In this document: in pieces, positions 1 to 6,665 of the stretch
Position numbering within the stretch: the first letter of the stretch is position 1
Layout of the letters: each line of letters opens with the position of its first letter
Assembly (NCBI GenBank): GCA_020853515.1
Contig: JADYYU010000357.1
Location: 1-8,623, forward strand
Reading direction: 5' to 3'
Length of the DNA: 8,623 nucleotides
Source: Chitinophagaceae bacterium
Lineage (GTDB): Bacteria > Bacteroidota > Bacteroidia > Chitinophagales > Chitinophagaceae
Program-made: the position numbers and the translations under genes
The notes under the pieces: model-generated
Told to the model about the DNA's origin: nothing
Databases searched by the model: none
The model's input: the letters and a program-made list of their open reading frames with translations, nothing else

Positions 1-1773
1 CGCAATGCCGATTTTCCAGTCGAAACCGATGGGTTTAATGATGGGCTCAATCTTTTTGCCCACCCAGCCGGCATAGGAATTCTCAAGATTGGTTTCCGTT
101 ATAAAACCCTTGCCATTAGAAGGACCGTAAGATGAAAGGCCCCAAAGCACTACTGAAATGATCAGAATTATTTTACCGGCATCAAACACAAAAACCCTGG
201 CCTTTTGCATCATGGTCATCAAGGTCTTGCTCCATCGCGGCATGCGGTAAACCGGCAATTCCATTAAAAAAATGCTTCGTTCTTTCATCGAAATGAAGAG
301 ATTTAAAATAAAAGCGGCAAAGAGCGCCATGAAAAAACCAAGCAGATACATGCCAAACAACACCAGTCCATGCACGCTCACCACGCCGCCCAGATAAGTA
401 TTGGGCACGATCAGCGAAATCAGGATGGTGTACACCGGCAGTCGTGCACTGCAGCTCATAAACGGTGTGATGAGGATGGTGATCAGTTTTTCTTTTTTGT
501 TTTCGATGGTACGGGCGGCCATGATGGCGGGTACGGCGCAGGCTACCGCACTGATGAGGGGCATCACCGATTTGCCGTTGAGGCCCACTTTACGCATCAG
601 GCGGTCGGTGAGAAAACTGATGCGTGACATATAGCCACTGTCTTCGAGCAGACTGATCACGCCAAATAAGATCATGATTTGCGGTATGAAAATCACAATG
701 CCATTGATACCGGCCAGAATGCCGTTTACAAATAAGTCGGTGAGAAAGCCTGGAGGCAGATTTGATTTCAGCAGGGCGATGAGGGCTCCGAAGCCGGCGT
801 CGATCCATTCCATCGGAAAACGGGCCAGCCAGAAGATACTCTGAAACATCACAAACAGCACCGACAATAAAATCAGATTTCCATACAGCGGATGCAGCAT
901 GATTTTATCTATTTTTTCGCTCATCATTTCCTTTTGCTGCGGATAAATTTCGACTACACAATGCTGCATGATCTTTTTGATGGCACTATAACGCTGCAGT
1001 GTTTCTTCGGCCTGTACTTTTATTTTATTAAAACCAGCAGTAGCCAGTTCCGTTTTTAATTTCACCTTTTCGGCAGCCGTAATAAAATTCAGTTTTTCAT
1101 ACACAGCCGCAAAATGAATAGCCGTGTAATCGCTGCTGACCACCTTAACCCTTTTCACCGCGTCAATACTTTGCGGAGCCAGGGCATAATTATCGATAAA
1201 ATCGCGTTGCGAAGCTATGAAACGGGCATTGACGGTATTTTCAAGTTGCTTTTTAAATTCCGAAAGGCCCTTATTGCTGCGTGGATTGATGGCAAAGACC
1301 GGAAAGCCAAGCTCACGCGAAAGTCCGTTGATATCGATCTGAGTGCCTTTTCTTTTGGCAATATCGAGCATCGTCAGTACTACGATCACCGGTTTTTTAA
1401 TGTCAATGATCTGCGAGCAAAACAGCAGGTTGCGTTTCAGGTTAGAGGCATCTACCACCACTACCACCACGTCTATTTTCTGATGAGGGTCATCGTCAAA
1501 CAGTACGTCGAAGGTGACAATTTCATCATCACTTTTCGGATACAGGCTATAGGTGCCCGGGAGGTCGATAATATTAACCGTGGTTTGAGAGGAGAGCACC
1601 GAGCGGCCAGTTTTTTTATCAACGGTGACACCGGGAAAATTACCCACTTTTTGGTTTAATCCTGTGAGCAAATTAAACAGAGACGATTTTCCGCTGTTCG
1701 GATTTCCTACAAGTGCTATGTTTTTGTTTCTGATCAAAGTCGGATTAAAAGGCGAAGATAGTCTGAATTGCAC
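1..1773 (-). CDS. feoB: Ferrous iron transport protein B (FeoB), N-terminal ~590 residues, 3' end outside window
   Basis: FeoB imports Fe(II) across the inner membrane and carries a cytosolic G-protein domain. From the GTG start the minus strand reads 591 codons without a stop to the window edge. Seen: G1 GNPNSGKS at residues 23-30, G2 Thr in GNFPGVTVDKKTG (about T50), G3 DLPG (70-73), a G4 position reading TMLD (134-137) where NxxD is canonical, then a linker and membrane segments from about 297 on. The two gate motifs follow: LEDSGYMSR...ACAVPAIMA (376-419, Cys412) and MSCSARLPVY (439-448, Cys441). Family members are about 700 residues, so roughly 110-130 C-terminal residues lie beyond the edge. 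There is no FeoA domain fused at the N-terminus and no feoA on the 5' side, where a divergent epimerase gene begins. Start is uncertain: GTG at 1773 is the first start after an in-frame TAA; TTG at 1737 would begin IRNKNIALVG, closer to the usual FeoB N-terminus. Confidence 0.95.
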   Translation of the reverse strand, partial: MQFRLSSPFNPTLIRNKNIALVGNPNSGKSSLFNLLTGLNQKVGNFPGVTVDKKTGRSVLSSQTTVNIIDLPGTYSLYPKSDDEIVTFDVLFDDDPHQKIDVVVVVVDASNLKRNLLFCSQIIDIKKPVIVVLTMLDIAKRKGTQIDINGLSRELGFPVFAINPRSNKGLSEFKKQLENTVNARFIASQRDFIDNYALAPQSIDAVKRVKVVSSDYTAIHFAAVYEKLNFITAAEKVKLKTELATAGFNKIKVQAEETLQRYSAIKKIMQHCVVEIYPQQKEMMSEKIDKIMLHPLYGNLILLSVLFVMFQSIFWLARFPMEWIDAGFGALIALLKSNLPPGFLTDLFVNGILAGINGIVIFIPQIMILFGVISLLEDSGYMSRISFLTDRLMRKVGLNGKSVMPLISAVACAVPAIMAARTIENKKEKLITILITPFMSCSARLPVYTILISLIVPNTYLGGVVSVHGLVLFGMYLLGFFMALFAAFILNLFISMKERSIFLMELPVYRMPRWSKTLMTMMQKARVFVFDAGKIILIISVVLWGLSSYGPSNGKGFITETNLENSYAGWVGKKIEPIIKPIGFDWKIGIA

Positions 1774-1858
1774 TTTATGCGGTTGTTATAAAAGGAAAAT
1801 CGCATGATGGTCGCTGAAATACTGCTCACATATTGCGCCAAAAACATATTTTTGACCC
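1774..1858. promoter_or_regulatory. Divergent promoter region between feoB and the epimerase gene, with a symmetric AT-rich element
   Basis: Only 85 bp separate the two divergent starts. Positions 1847-1854 read TATTTTTG, matching the Bacteroidota -7 consensus TAnnTTTG on the plus strand and lying 4 bp before the ATG at 1859; transcription would then start at or very near the start codon, giving a leaderless or almost leaderless mRNA. The same box is the right half of a perfect 6-bp inverted repeat, CAAAAA-CATA-TTTTTG (1839-1854). Read on the minus strand this gives TATGTTTTTG, which only loosely resembles a -7 box for feoB. I see no convincing -33 TTG at the expected distance for either direction. 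That one element serves both genes is inference. Confidence 0.4.
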
Positions 1859-2860
1859 ATGCTTCAGATCAAATACAAAACCATCCATACTGAATTTGTA
1901 CACCCATTTACCACGGCGCATGGACAAAAAACACATCAGCCGGCCCTGCTGATTGCCATCACCTTTAATGGGGTCACCGGCTTTGGCGAAGCCCCGGCTA
2001 TTCATTATTATGATGTAACCGTAGAAGGCATGATAGAGGTACTGCTTTCAAAAATTGAGATCCTGCAGCGGTACTCCTTTACCGAGCCCGACCGCTTCTG
2101 GCATTTCTGTCATCATCTGTACGAAGGGCATTCCTTTTTGATTTGCGCGCTCGACATCGCTTACTGGGATCTGTATGCCAAAATGAAAAGAAGTAAAATG
2201 GCCGATCTTTTTCCGGCTGATTTTCTGGCCATCCAATCTGCCGGTCCGCTGCCCCCTACCGACTATACTATCGGCATAGACCATATTGATCAGATGCTGG
2301 AGGTGATGCAACAACATCCGATGCCGGTGTACAAAATAAAAGTAGGCAGTGCAGAAGATGCTGATAAACTCCGCACGATACGGCAACATACCGACGCCGT
2401 GATCAGGATAGATGCCAATGCCGCCTGGACCCTTGATCAGGCCGTGGAGCTGCTCCCCCTGCTTGAAACCTGTCATATCGAGCTAATAGAACAGCCTTTT
2501 GCAAAAGATCATTTTGCAGATACTCAAGTACTGGCCGGCAAAACGGATATTCCGGTCATTGCGGATGAAAGCTGCGTATCAGAGCATGATGTGGCCAAAT
2601 GCGCCGGCATATTTGACGGTATCAATATTAAACTGACCAAATGCGGCGGTATCACACCGGCCATCCGCATGATTATGGAAGCGCGCAGGCTCAACCTGAA
2701 AGTGATGATGGGCTGTATGTGCGAAGCAGAAACCGGTACCTATGCCATGGCACAGTTTTTACCCTGGGTAGACTATGCCGACATGGACGGACCGCTTTTG
2801 CTCAAAACACCCCCGCTGCAACGTATTTCCTATGAGGGTGCCACGATCACGATCCGGTAA
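1859..2860 (+). CDS. Dipeptide epimerase, enolase superfamily (L-Ala-D/L-Glu epimerase type)
   Basis: A 333-residue protein of the muconate-lactonizing/enolase superfamily, cytosolic and Mg-dependent. Family members epimerise the alpha carbon of dipeptides, classically L-Ala-D-Glu to L-Ala-L-Glu during recycling of murein peptides. Seen: an N-terminal capping domain (about 1-125) with GFGEAP at 41-46, then the barrel with the KxK motif in YKIKVG (K159, K161), metal ligands D185 (RIDANAAW), E211 (IEQPF) and D236 (IADES), and the opposite catalytic Lys K258 (NIKLTK). The DMDG near the C-terminus (D308, D310) matches the Asp-x-Asp that binds the substrate amino group in characterised Ala-Glu epimerases, which is why I prefer this subfamily over muconate cycloisomerase or o-succinylbenzoate synthase. 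Length is slightly short for the family but all catalytic residues are present. ATG at 1859 follows a -7-like box directly. No peptidase or peptide-transport gene is adjacent, so substrate choice (other dipeptides) remains open. Confidence 0.9.
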   Translation: MLQIKYKTIHTEFVHPFTTAHGQKTHQPALLIAITFNGVTGFGEAPAIHYYDVTVEGMIEVLLSKIEILQRYSFTEPDRFWHFCHHLYEGHSFLICALDIAYWDLYAKMKRSKMADLFPADFLAIQSAGPLPPTDYTIGIDHIDQMLEVMQQHPMPVYKIKVGSAEDADKLRTIRQHTDAVIRIDANAAWTLDQAVELLPLLETCHIELIEQPFAKDHFADTQVLAGKTDIPVIADESCVSEHDVAKCAGIFDGINIKLTKCGGITPAIRMIMEARRLNLKVMMGCMCEAETGTYAMAQFLPWVDYADMDGPLLLKTPPLQRISYEGATITIR

Positions 2861-2864
2861 AACA

Positions 2865-2890
2865 GGAATATACCCTATAAAAGGTATTCC
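2865..2890 (+). repeat. Imperfect inverted repeat after the epimerase stop
   Basis: GGAATATACC (2865-2874) pairs with GGTATTCC (2883-2890) with a 2-nt bulge, giving an 8-bp stem and a loop of about 8 nt, beginning 5 bp after the TAA. No T-run follows, so it is not a typical intrinsic terminator; it could still stabilise or end the epimerase transcript. Confidence 0.35.
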
Positions 2891-2908
2891 AACAGCGGAT
2901 AGGCTCAT

Positions 2909-2916
2909 TACCTTAG
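2909..2916 (+). promoter_or_regulatory. Probable -7 promoter element for the histidine kinase gene
   Basis: TACCTTAG differs from the Bacteroidota -7 consensus TAnnTTTG at one position. It lies 18 bp before the kinase ATG, predicting a leader of about 12 nt. It sits inside TTACCTTAGCA (2908-2918), an 11-mer that recurs exactly just upstream of mutS (6650-6660). No clear TTG is present at -33. Confidence 0.4.
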
Positions 2917-2934
2917 CACCTTATTTTAAGTGAT

Positions 2935-4977
2935 ATGAAGAAAATCATAACAGGGCTGATGGCTCTGTGCCTTTTCAACAGTGTATTTGCCAAAACAAAA
3001 AAGACAGACAGCCTTTTTCAGATCATTCAGCAAAACGGCAACGACACCGGTAATACCAGAGCTTATATTTTACTTTCTGAAATTTATCAGAATACCAATA
3101 TCGATTCTGCAGAGCTGCTGGCGCAAAAAGGAATCGAACTGGCGCAACAAAGAAAGCAGGACCGCATGGAAGCTTTTGGGCATAATGCCATGGGGTATGT
3201 GAAATATTTTAAAGGCGACTATCAGGCATCGATCGCTTCTTTTCAGCATTATTATGAAGCTTCTGAACGCACCCATAATAAAATTGCGATGGCTTTTGCC
3301 CGTAATAATGAAGGCAATGTATATATCGAACTGGGTGATTATGTAACCGCCATCGACAAATACAAAGAAGCCCTGGAGATCAGAAAAGACGCCAACGACA
3401 CGGTGGGCATTGCCATGAGTTATAATAATATGGGTTATATTTATAAAGACCTGGGCGACTATGAAAAAGCCATTTCTAATTTTTTATATGCCCTGCGCAT
3501 TTATGAAAAAAAGGGCGACCGCAAATCAATTGGCATGACCTATAATTATATCGGTACGGTGTACTGGCGTAAAAAGGATTTTGCCCTTGCTCATCAGAAC
3601 ATCGATAAGGCCCTGAAAATTCATCAGGAACTGAATGACGATGGCAATACCGCCATTTGTCTGCATACCAAGGGAGCAGTGTATGGTGATGAAAAAAAAT
3701 ATGACAGCGCCCTGTATGTATTTGACAAGGCAAAAGCACTGTATGAAAAAAATACAGACCCGCGGCAACTGGCCCTGACCCATGCCGATATTGCCGAAAT
3801 ATTTGAACGGAAGCAAATGCATGACTCTGCTATTTATCATTTTCAGAAAGGCATCAGTTATAACAACAGCATTGGCAACAAACGCAGTCTGGCCTCTTTG
3901 TACAATGGTTTGGCCAGCGCGCTTATTCACACCGGTAAGCTCGCAAACGGCAAGCAATATCTCGACAGTGCCATGATGGTGATGGAGCAAACCCGTAAGA
4001 AAGAAGATTTTAAAAATTACTATAAAGTACTGAGCGACTACTACCGCGCTACCGGCGACAATGCCATGGCCCTCAAATGCCTCGACCTGCATACCACTTA
4101 TAAAGACTCGCTGCTGAATGAAGAAAATCAGAAGGCCATTGCAGATATGCAAACCAAGTATGATGTAGAGAAAAAAGATCAGCAGATCAAACTGCAGAAT
4201 TCGGAACTGCTGCGCAGAAATATCATGCTGGGCAGTTTGGGCGCCTTATCGCTGCTGCTGCTGATGCTCGGTATTTCGTATTACAACCGGCTGAAACTGA
4301 AACAGCAGACCCGGCTGCAGGAAGAGATCATGCGGCAACAGGATTTTGCCACCAAGGCAGTGATCGAAGCAGAAGAAAACGAACGGAAAAGAATCGGCAG
4401 CGACCTGCACGATGGTGTGGGGCAACTGATGAGTGCCGCCAAAATGAACCTTTCGGCTATCGAAGACCGCGTGACCTTTAAAACCGATCAGGACAAGCAG
4501 GCGTACGAAAAATCGATCGCGCTGGTAGATGAAGGATGCCGCGAAGTGAGAGCCGTGAGTCATAGTATTATGCCCAATGCCCTGCTGCGGGCGGGTTTGT
4601 CAAATGCCATCAAAGAATTTATTGAGAAGCTGGATAACCGCACCTTAAAAATAAATTTACATTCGGTAGGGCTCAATGAAAGACTCGATTCAAATGTAGA
4701 AACCGTGCTGTACAGAATTATTCAGGAATGTGTGAACAATGTGATCAAACATTCGGGAGCCAACTCCCTTGATATTTCTTTGATCAAAGATATGGATGGC
4801 ATTTCGGCTACCATTGAAGACAACGGCAAAGGCTTTCATGTGGCTGAAACGCAAAAGGCAGATGGCATCGGGCTGAAGAATATTCAGACAAGGGTAAACT
4901 ATCTCAAAGGAACTATTGATATTGACTCAGCACCCGGCAGAGGCACTTTGGTGGCCATTCATGTGCCGCTGGCTTAA
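2935..4977 (+). CDS. TPR-repeat sensor histidine kinase (HisKA_3 / NarL-type), membrane bound
   Basis: A 680-residue two-component sensor kinase. Seen: a signal peptide (1-19, ...NSVFA before KTKK); at least six tetratricopeptide repeats from about 80 to 355, recognisable by repeated GDY..AI..Y..AL spacing (for example LGDYVTAIDKYKEALEI at 133-149); a single membrane segment at about 429-449; a charged coiled-coil-like stretch (450-485); the HisKA_3 dimerisation domain with phospho-acceptor H492 in DLHDGVGQ, where D493-x3-Q497 fits the DxxxQ phosphatase motif of that family; and the HATPase_c domain with N-box IIQECVNNVIKHSG (595-608), G1 DNGKGF (629-634) and G2 GIGLKNI (644-650). The TPR array should lie in the periplasm and act as input or protein-interaction module; autophosphorylated H492 would pass phosphate to a LuxR/NarL-type regulator. 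None is adjacent: the kinase is flanked by an epimerase and a convergent barrel gene, so it is an orphan here. Its ligand is unknown. Confidence 0.93.
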   Translation: MKKIITGLMALCLFNSVFAKTKKTDSLFQIIQQNGNDTGNTRAYILLSEIYQNTNIDSAELLAQKGIELAQQRKQDRMEAFGHNAMGYVKYFKGDYQASIASFQHYYEASERTHNKIAMAFARNNEGNVYIELGDYVTAIDKYKEALEIRKDANDTVGIAMSYNNMGYIYKDLGDYEKAISNFLYALRIYEKKGDRKSIGMTYNYIGTVYWRKKDFALAHQNIDKALKIHQELNDDGNTAICLHTKGAVYGDEKKYDSALYVFDKAKALYEKNTDPRQLALTHADIAEIFERKQMHDSAIYHFQKGISYNNSIGNKRSLASLYNGLASALIHTGKLANGKQYLDSAMMVMEQTRKKEDFKNYYKVLSDYYRATGDNAMALKCLDLHTTYKDSLLNEENQKAIADMQTKYDVEKKDQQIKLQNSELLRRNIMLGSLGALSLLLLMLGISYYNRLKLKQQTRLQEEIMRQQDFATKAVIEAEENERKRIGSDLHDGVGQLMSAAKMNLSAIEDRVTFKTDQDKQAYEKSIALVDEGCREVRAVSHSIMPNALLRAGLSNAIKEFIEKLDNRTLKINLHSVGLNERLDSNVETVLYRIIQECVNNVIKHSGANSLDISLIKDMDGISATIEDNGKGFHVAETQKADGIGLKNIQTRVNYLKGTIDIDSAPGRGTLVAIHVPLA

Positions 4978-4978
4978 T

Positions 4979-5701
4979 TTATTTTTTGTTGAAGTAGAAG
5001 CGCAGTCCGCACTCAATACCCGCAGAATACAAATGTTCTCTGACGGGTGCATTTGACAGGAGTGTAAAATCGTACCTGAAAATGGGTTGCACAAAAATCA
5101 TCATTTCTTCGTTAAGATCTGTTTGCAGGCCCAAAGCACCAAAACCATTGAAGTGTATATCAAGCATATCCGCATTTTTAAGCACTTCATTTTTTGTATC
5201 TAATTCAGTAATGGTTTTTAATTTATAATTTAAGGCATACGTTGTGGTAAGGCCAAGTTCTGCAAAGCAGGCTATCTTGCGCCGTAAAAAAACGTAGCGC
5301 ACACCAGTGGGTACTTCTATAAACCGGATGCTGGCGTTATATTGCGCCTCGTAAGATAATGAGGGGTCATAAATCTTTACGCTTTTATAGCCGTTGCTTA
5401 CATATCTGAGTCACGATTTGAAAAATAAATACCGGCTAATTTTGAAATTAACATTAATACCCCCTCGGAAGCCGACATCAGGCTTTTCAATCGAATCTCT
5501 GTACGCGGCCGAGGCTGACTTAACCGTATAATTTCTTGCATTTAACATTCTAAAGGTATAGCCATCATAGGAAATGCTGTTTTTATCGTTCAGTATCCTG
5601 TATGAATAGTCGATACCTGTGATTAAGTCGATGGTTACTTTTGACTGAGCGATCGCTGAAACAGGCAATAGGCCAATCAGAAGGATAAATAGTTGCTTCA
5701 T
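4979..5701 (-). pseudogene. Small outer-membrane beta-barrel protein (porin family, OMP_b-brl_2-like) interrupted by an in-frame TGA
   Basis: The minus strand from ATG 5701 to TAA at 4979-4981 is one frame of 240 codons broken only by TGA at 5411-5413 (codon 97). The first part (96 residues, 5411-5701) has a signal peptide, MKQLFILLIGLLPVSAIA before Q19, then alternating strands (VTIDLITGIDYSYRI, FRGGINVNFKISRYLFFKS). Translation continues in the same frame after the TGA with LRYVSNGYKS, IEVPTGVRYVFL, ACFAELGLTTTYALNYKL and a final AGIECGLRFYF strand, the pattern of small 8-stranded Bacteroidota barrels. Neither half could form a barrel alone. The stop sits where the family usually has a Gly before a strand (KS-G-LRY), so GGA or CGA to TGA by one substitution is likely. 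Alternatives are a sequencing error or stop readthrough; TGA followed by C is a leaky context. The downstream half could only be started internally at a GTG near 5302. It converges on the kinase gene with stops 1 bp apart. Family assignment is by pattern only. Confidence 0.75.
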
Positions 5702-5714
5702 AAATAGTATTCAG

Positions 5715-5722
5715 TAAAGATA
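5715..5722 (-). promoter_or_regulatory. Possible -7 element for the barrel gene
   Basis: Read on the minus strand this is TATCTTTA, one mismatch from TAnnTTTG, ending 13 bp before the ATG at 5701. No clear -33 TTG is seen at the usual spacing. Weak support. Confidence 0.3.
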
Positions 5723-5980
5723 ATATCTTTTCAAAAATGAAGGATCGCATTTAACGAACATGGCACTGCCTTAAGAAAGAAGCATTTTTTTTAACCCAGA
5801 CCTGAACAGCAGTCATAACAGCAACACGATATCGATATTAGTTGACAAACCAGTGAAAGGGCAACCTTAAGCCCTAAAATTCTGAAAAATCAGGACCCTG
5901 ACAGTCTGCAGAAAATTCGGTAAATGCCGACATTTCAAATAAATGTTTGCACAAAAAAGCAAGATAAGTTAGCTGCAGGC

Positions 5981-5988
5981 TATATTTG
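5981..5988 (+). promoter_or_regulatory. -7 promoter element upstream of the 164-residue protein
   Basis: TATATTTG is an exact match to the Bacteroidota -7 consensus TAnnTTTG. It lies 39 bp before the ATG at 6028, predicting a leader of roughly 34 nt. It also argues against the in-frame TTG at 5986, which falls inside the box. The nearest upstream TTG (5947-5949) is about 31 bp away, longer than the usual -33 spacing. Confidence 0.5.
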
Positions 5989-6027
5989 AGTTCCGGAATT
6001 ACCATACTTTCATCTAAAACATTTATC

Positions 6028-6522
6028 ATGGCCACTTACAAAGCAAGCTCGCGCAACTCAAGAAATTTTGACCTTACCAAAGAGGAGATGCTGATGGGTG
6101 CACTCAACTATGCAAAGTGGTATTCATTCAAGGCTGATATTGAACTGGCAGATGGCAGTAACTATCAACTGGAGCCCACGGGATTCTGGGATTATAAAAT
6201 TGAATTAAAAAAAGATGGCCACACCTTACTCAACTTCAAAATGGGCTGGAAAGGCATTGTGATCAAAACATTTTTTGGTGCAGAAGAAAAAGTATATTTG
6301 CTGAAACATAAAGGACTGCTGAGCAGCAATTACCTGCTGTTAGATACGACAGAGCAGGAGTTGGTGCAGATAGACACCGACTTTGTGTGGAGCAAACTTA
6401 AATTTGATTATACCCTTGATACCTCACCTGCCTTTGATGCCATTCAAAACAATGAGGTGCTGCTGCTTACTATGCTGCATTGCATTAATTATTATATGAT
6501 GGTGGCGAGTGCCGCTGTCTAA
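6028..6522 (+). CDS. Conserved-looking hypothetical protein, possible tubby/LURP-like fold
   Basis: A 164-residue protein I do not recognise by name. ATG at 6028 is preferred over the in-frame TTG at 5986 because the latter lies in a consensus -7 box. There is no signal peptide. An N-terminal charged helix (about 14-31, LTKEEMLMGALNYAKWYSF) is followed by a series of short amphipathic strands with turn residues between them: ADIELADGSNYQLEP, WDYKIELKKDG, TLLNFKMGWKGIVIKTF, KVYLLKHKGLLSSNYLLLDTT and ELVQIDTDF. The C-terminus has a hydrophobic helix (about 143-160, EVLLLTMLHCINYYMMVA). Repeated strands around a hydrophobic C-terminal helix are reminiscent of the tubby C-terminal-like/LURP-one fold, but this is inference from pattern only. 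The terminal helix could instead touch the membrane. Base composition looks like its neighbours. It appears to be a single-gene unit; its relation to mutS, downstream on the same strand with a 143-bp gap, is unclear. Confidence 0.8.
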   Translation: MATYKASSRNSRNFDLTKEEMLMGALNYAKWYSFKADIELADGSNYQLEPTGFWDYKIELKKDGHTLLNFKMGWKGIVIKTFFGAEEKVYLLKHKGLLSSNYLLLDTTEQELVQIDTDFVWSKLKFDYTLDTSPAFDAIQNNEVLLLTMLHCINYYMMVASAAV

Positions 6523-6570
6523 ATTGGTCGGACCGTTCAAACAACTGTTGAAAGTCAGGTCATAGTCAAA

Positions 6571-6602
6571 ACCCGCCTGCAGCATGCAGGCAATATGCGG
6601 GT
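6571..6602. repeat. Strong nested inverted repeat between the hypothetical gene and mutS
   Basis: GCCTGCA (6575-6581) and TGCAGGC (6585-6591) are a perfect 7-bp inverted repeat around a GCA loop. An outer ACCCGC (6571-6576) pairs with GCGGGT (6597-6602); because the two stems share bases they are either alternative or nested (ACCC/GGGT with a 3' bulge). No T-run follows, so it is not a classical intrinsic terminator on either strand. It lies 48 bp after the upstream stop and 63 bp before mutS, and may act as a 3' end stabiliser, a factor-dependent termination site or a protein-binding site. Confidence 0.5.
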
Positions 6603-6650
6603 CTGTATACAATATTACCCCCAAAGTATGCATTTTTCAAAATAGCAATT

Positions 6651-6658
6651 TACCTTAG
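6651..6658 (+). promoter_or_regulatory. Probable -7 promoter element for mutS
   Basis: TACCTTAG is a one-mismatch version of TAnnTTTG and is identical, with flanks, to the element before the kinase gene (TTACCTTAGCA at 6650-6660). It ends 7 bp before the mutS ATG, so the transcript would have almost no leader. No TTG is visible at -33; a T-rich run at 6633-6637 is the nearest candidate. Confidence 0.4.
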
Positions 6659-6665
6659 CAGACTC

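Larger units (their letters stand above)
5702..6027. other. Gene-free divergent intergenic region (~326 bp)
   Basis: No credible reading frame is present on either strand. It separates the barrel gene (minus) from the unknown 164-residue protein (plus) and should carry both promoters. Visible small structures: a 10-bp perfect palindrome ATATCGATAT (5829-5838), a short hairpin AGGGC...GCCCT around 5858-5875, and TCAGG-AC-CCTGA (about 5891-5902). None is large enough to name as an RNA or operator. I see no tRNA-like or riboswitch-like architecture. Confidence 0.6.

Noticed and set aside
1114..1659. 181-codon plus-strand open frame
   Set aside because: It is antisense to the clearly conserved FeoB G domain and linker; the composition is that of a shadow frame.
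3526..4152. 208-codon minus-strand open frame
   Set aside because: It is opposite the TPR region of the kinase; His/Cys/Phe-rich shadow composition with no recognisable domain.
4942..4990. Intrinsic terminator for the kinase gene (GGCAC...GTGCC followed by a T-rich stretch)
   Set aside because: Only a 5-bp stem with a 16-nt loop inside the coding region, and the T-rich run starts 7 nt after the stem. Too weak to call.
5411..5413. Selenocysteine or TGA recoding in the barrel gene
   Set aside because: No obvious hairpin follows the TGA, the position is not one where a barrel protein would need Cys/Sec, and TGG encodes Trp normally elsewhere in the window. A nonsense mutation or error is simpler.
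5829..5838. Palindrome ATATCGATAT as an operator
   Set aside because: A 10-bp AT-rich palindrome occurs by chance often enough, and it is far from either predicted -7 box.
5842..5847. TTGACA as a sigma70 -35 box
   Set aside because: The promoters here follow the Bacteroidota TAnnTTTG type, and no TATAAT-like box lies at the right distance.
5986..6027. TTG start extending the hypothetical protein by 14 residues
   Set aside because: The TTG lies within the consensus -7 box TATATTTG; ATG at 6028 gives a sensible leader.
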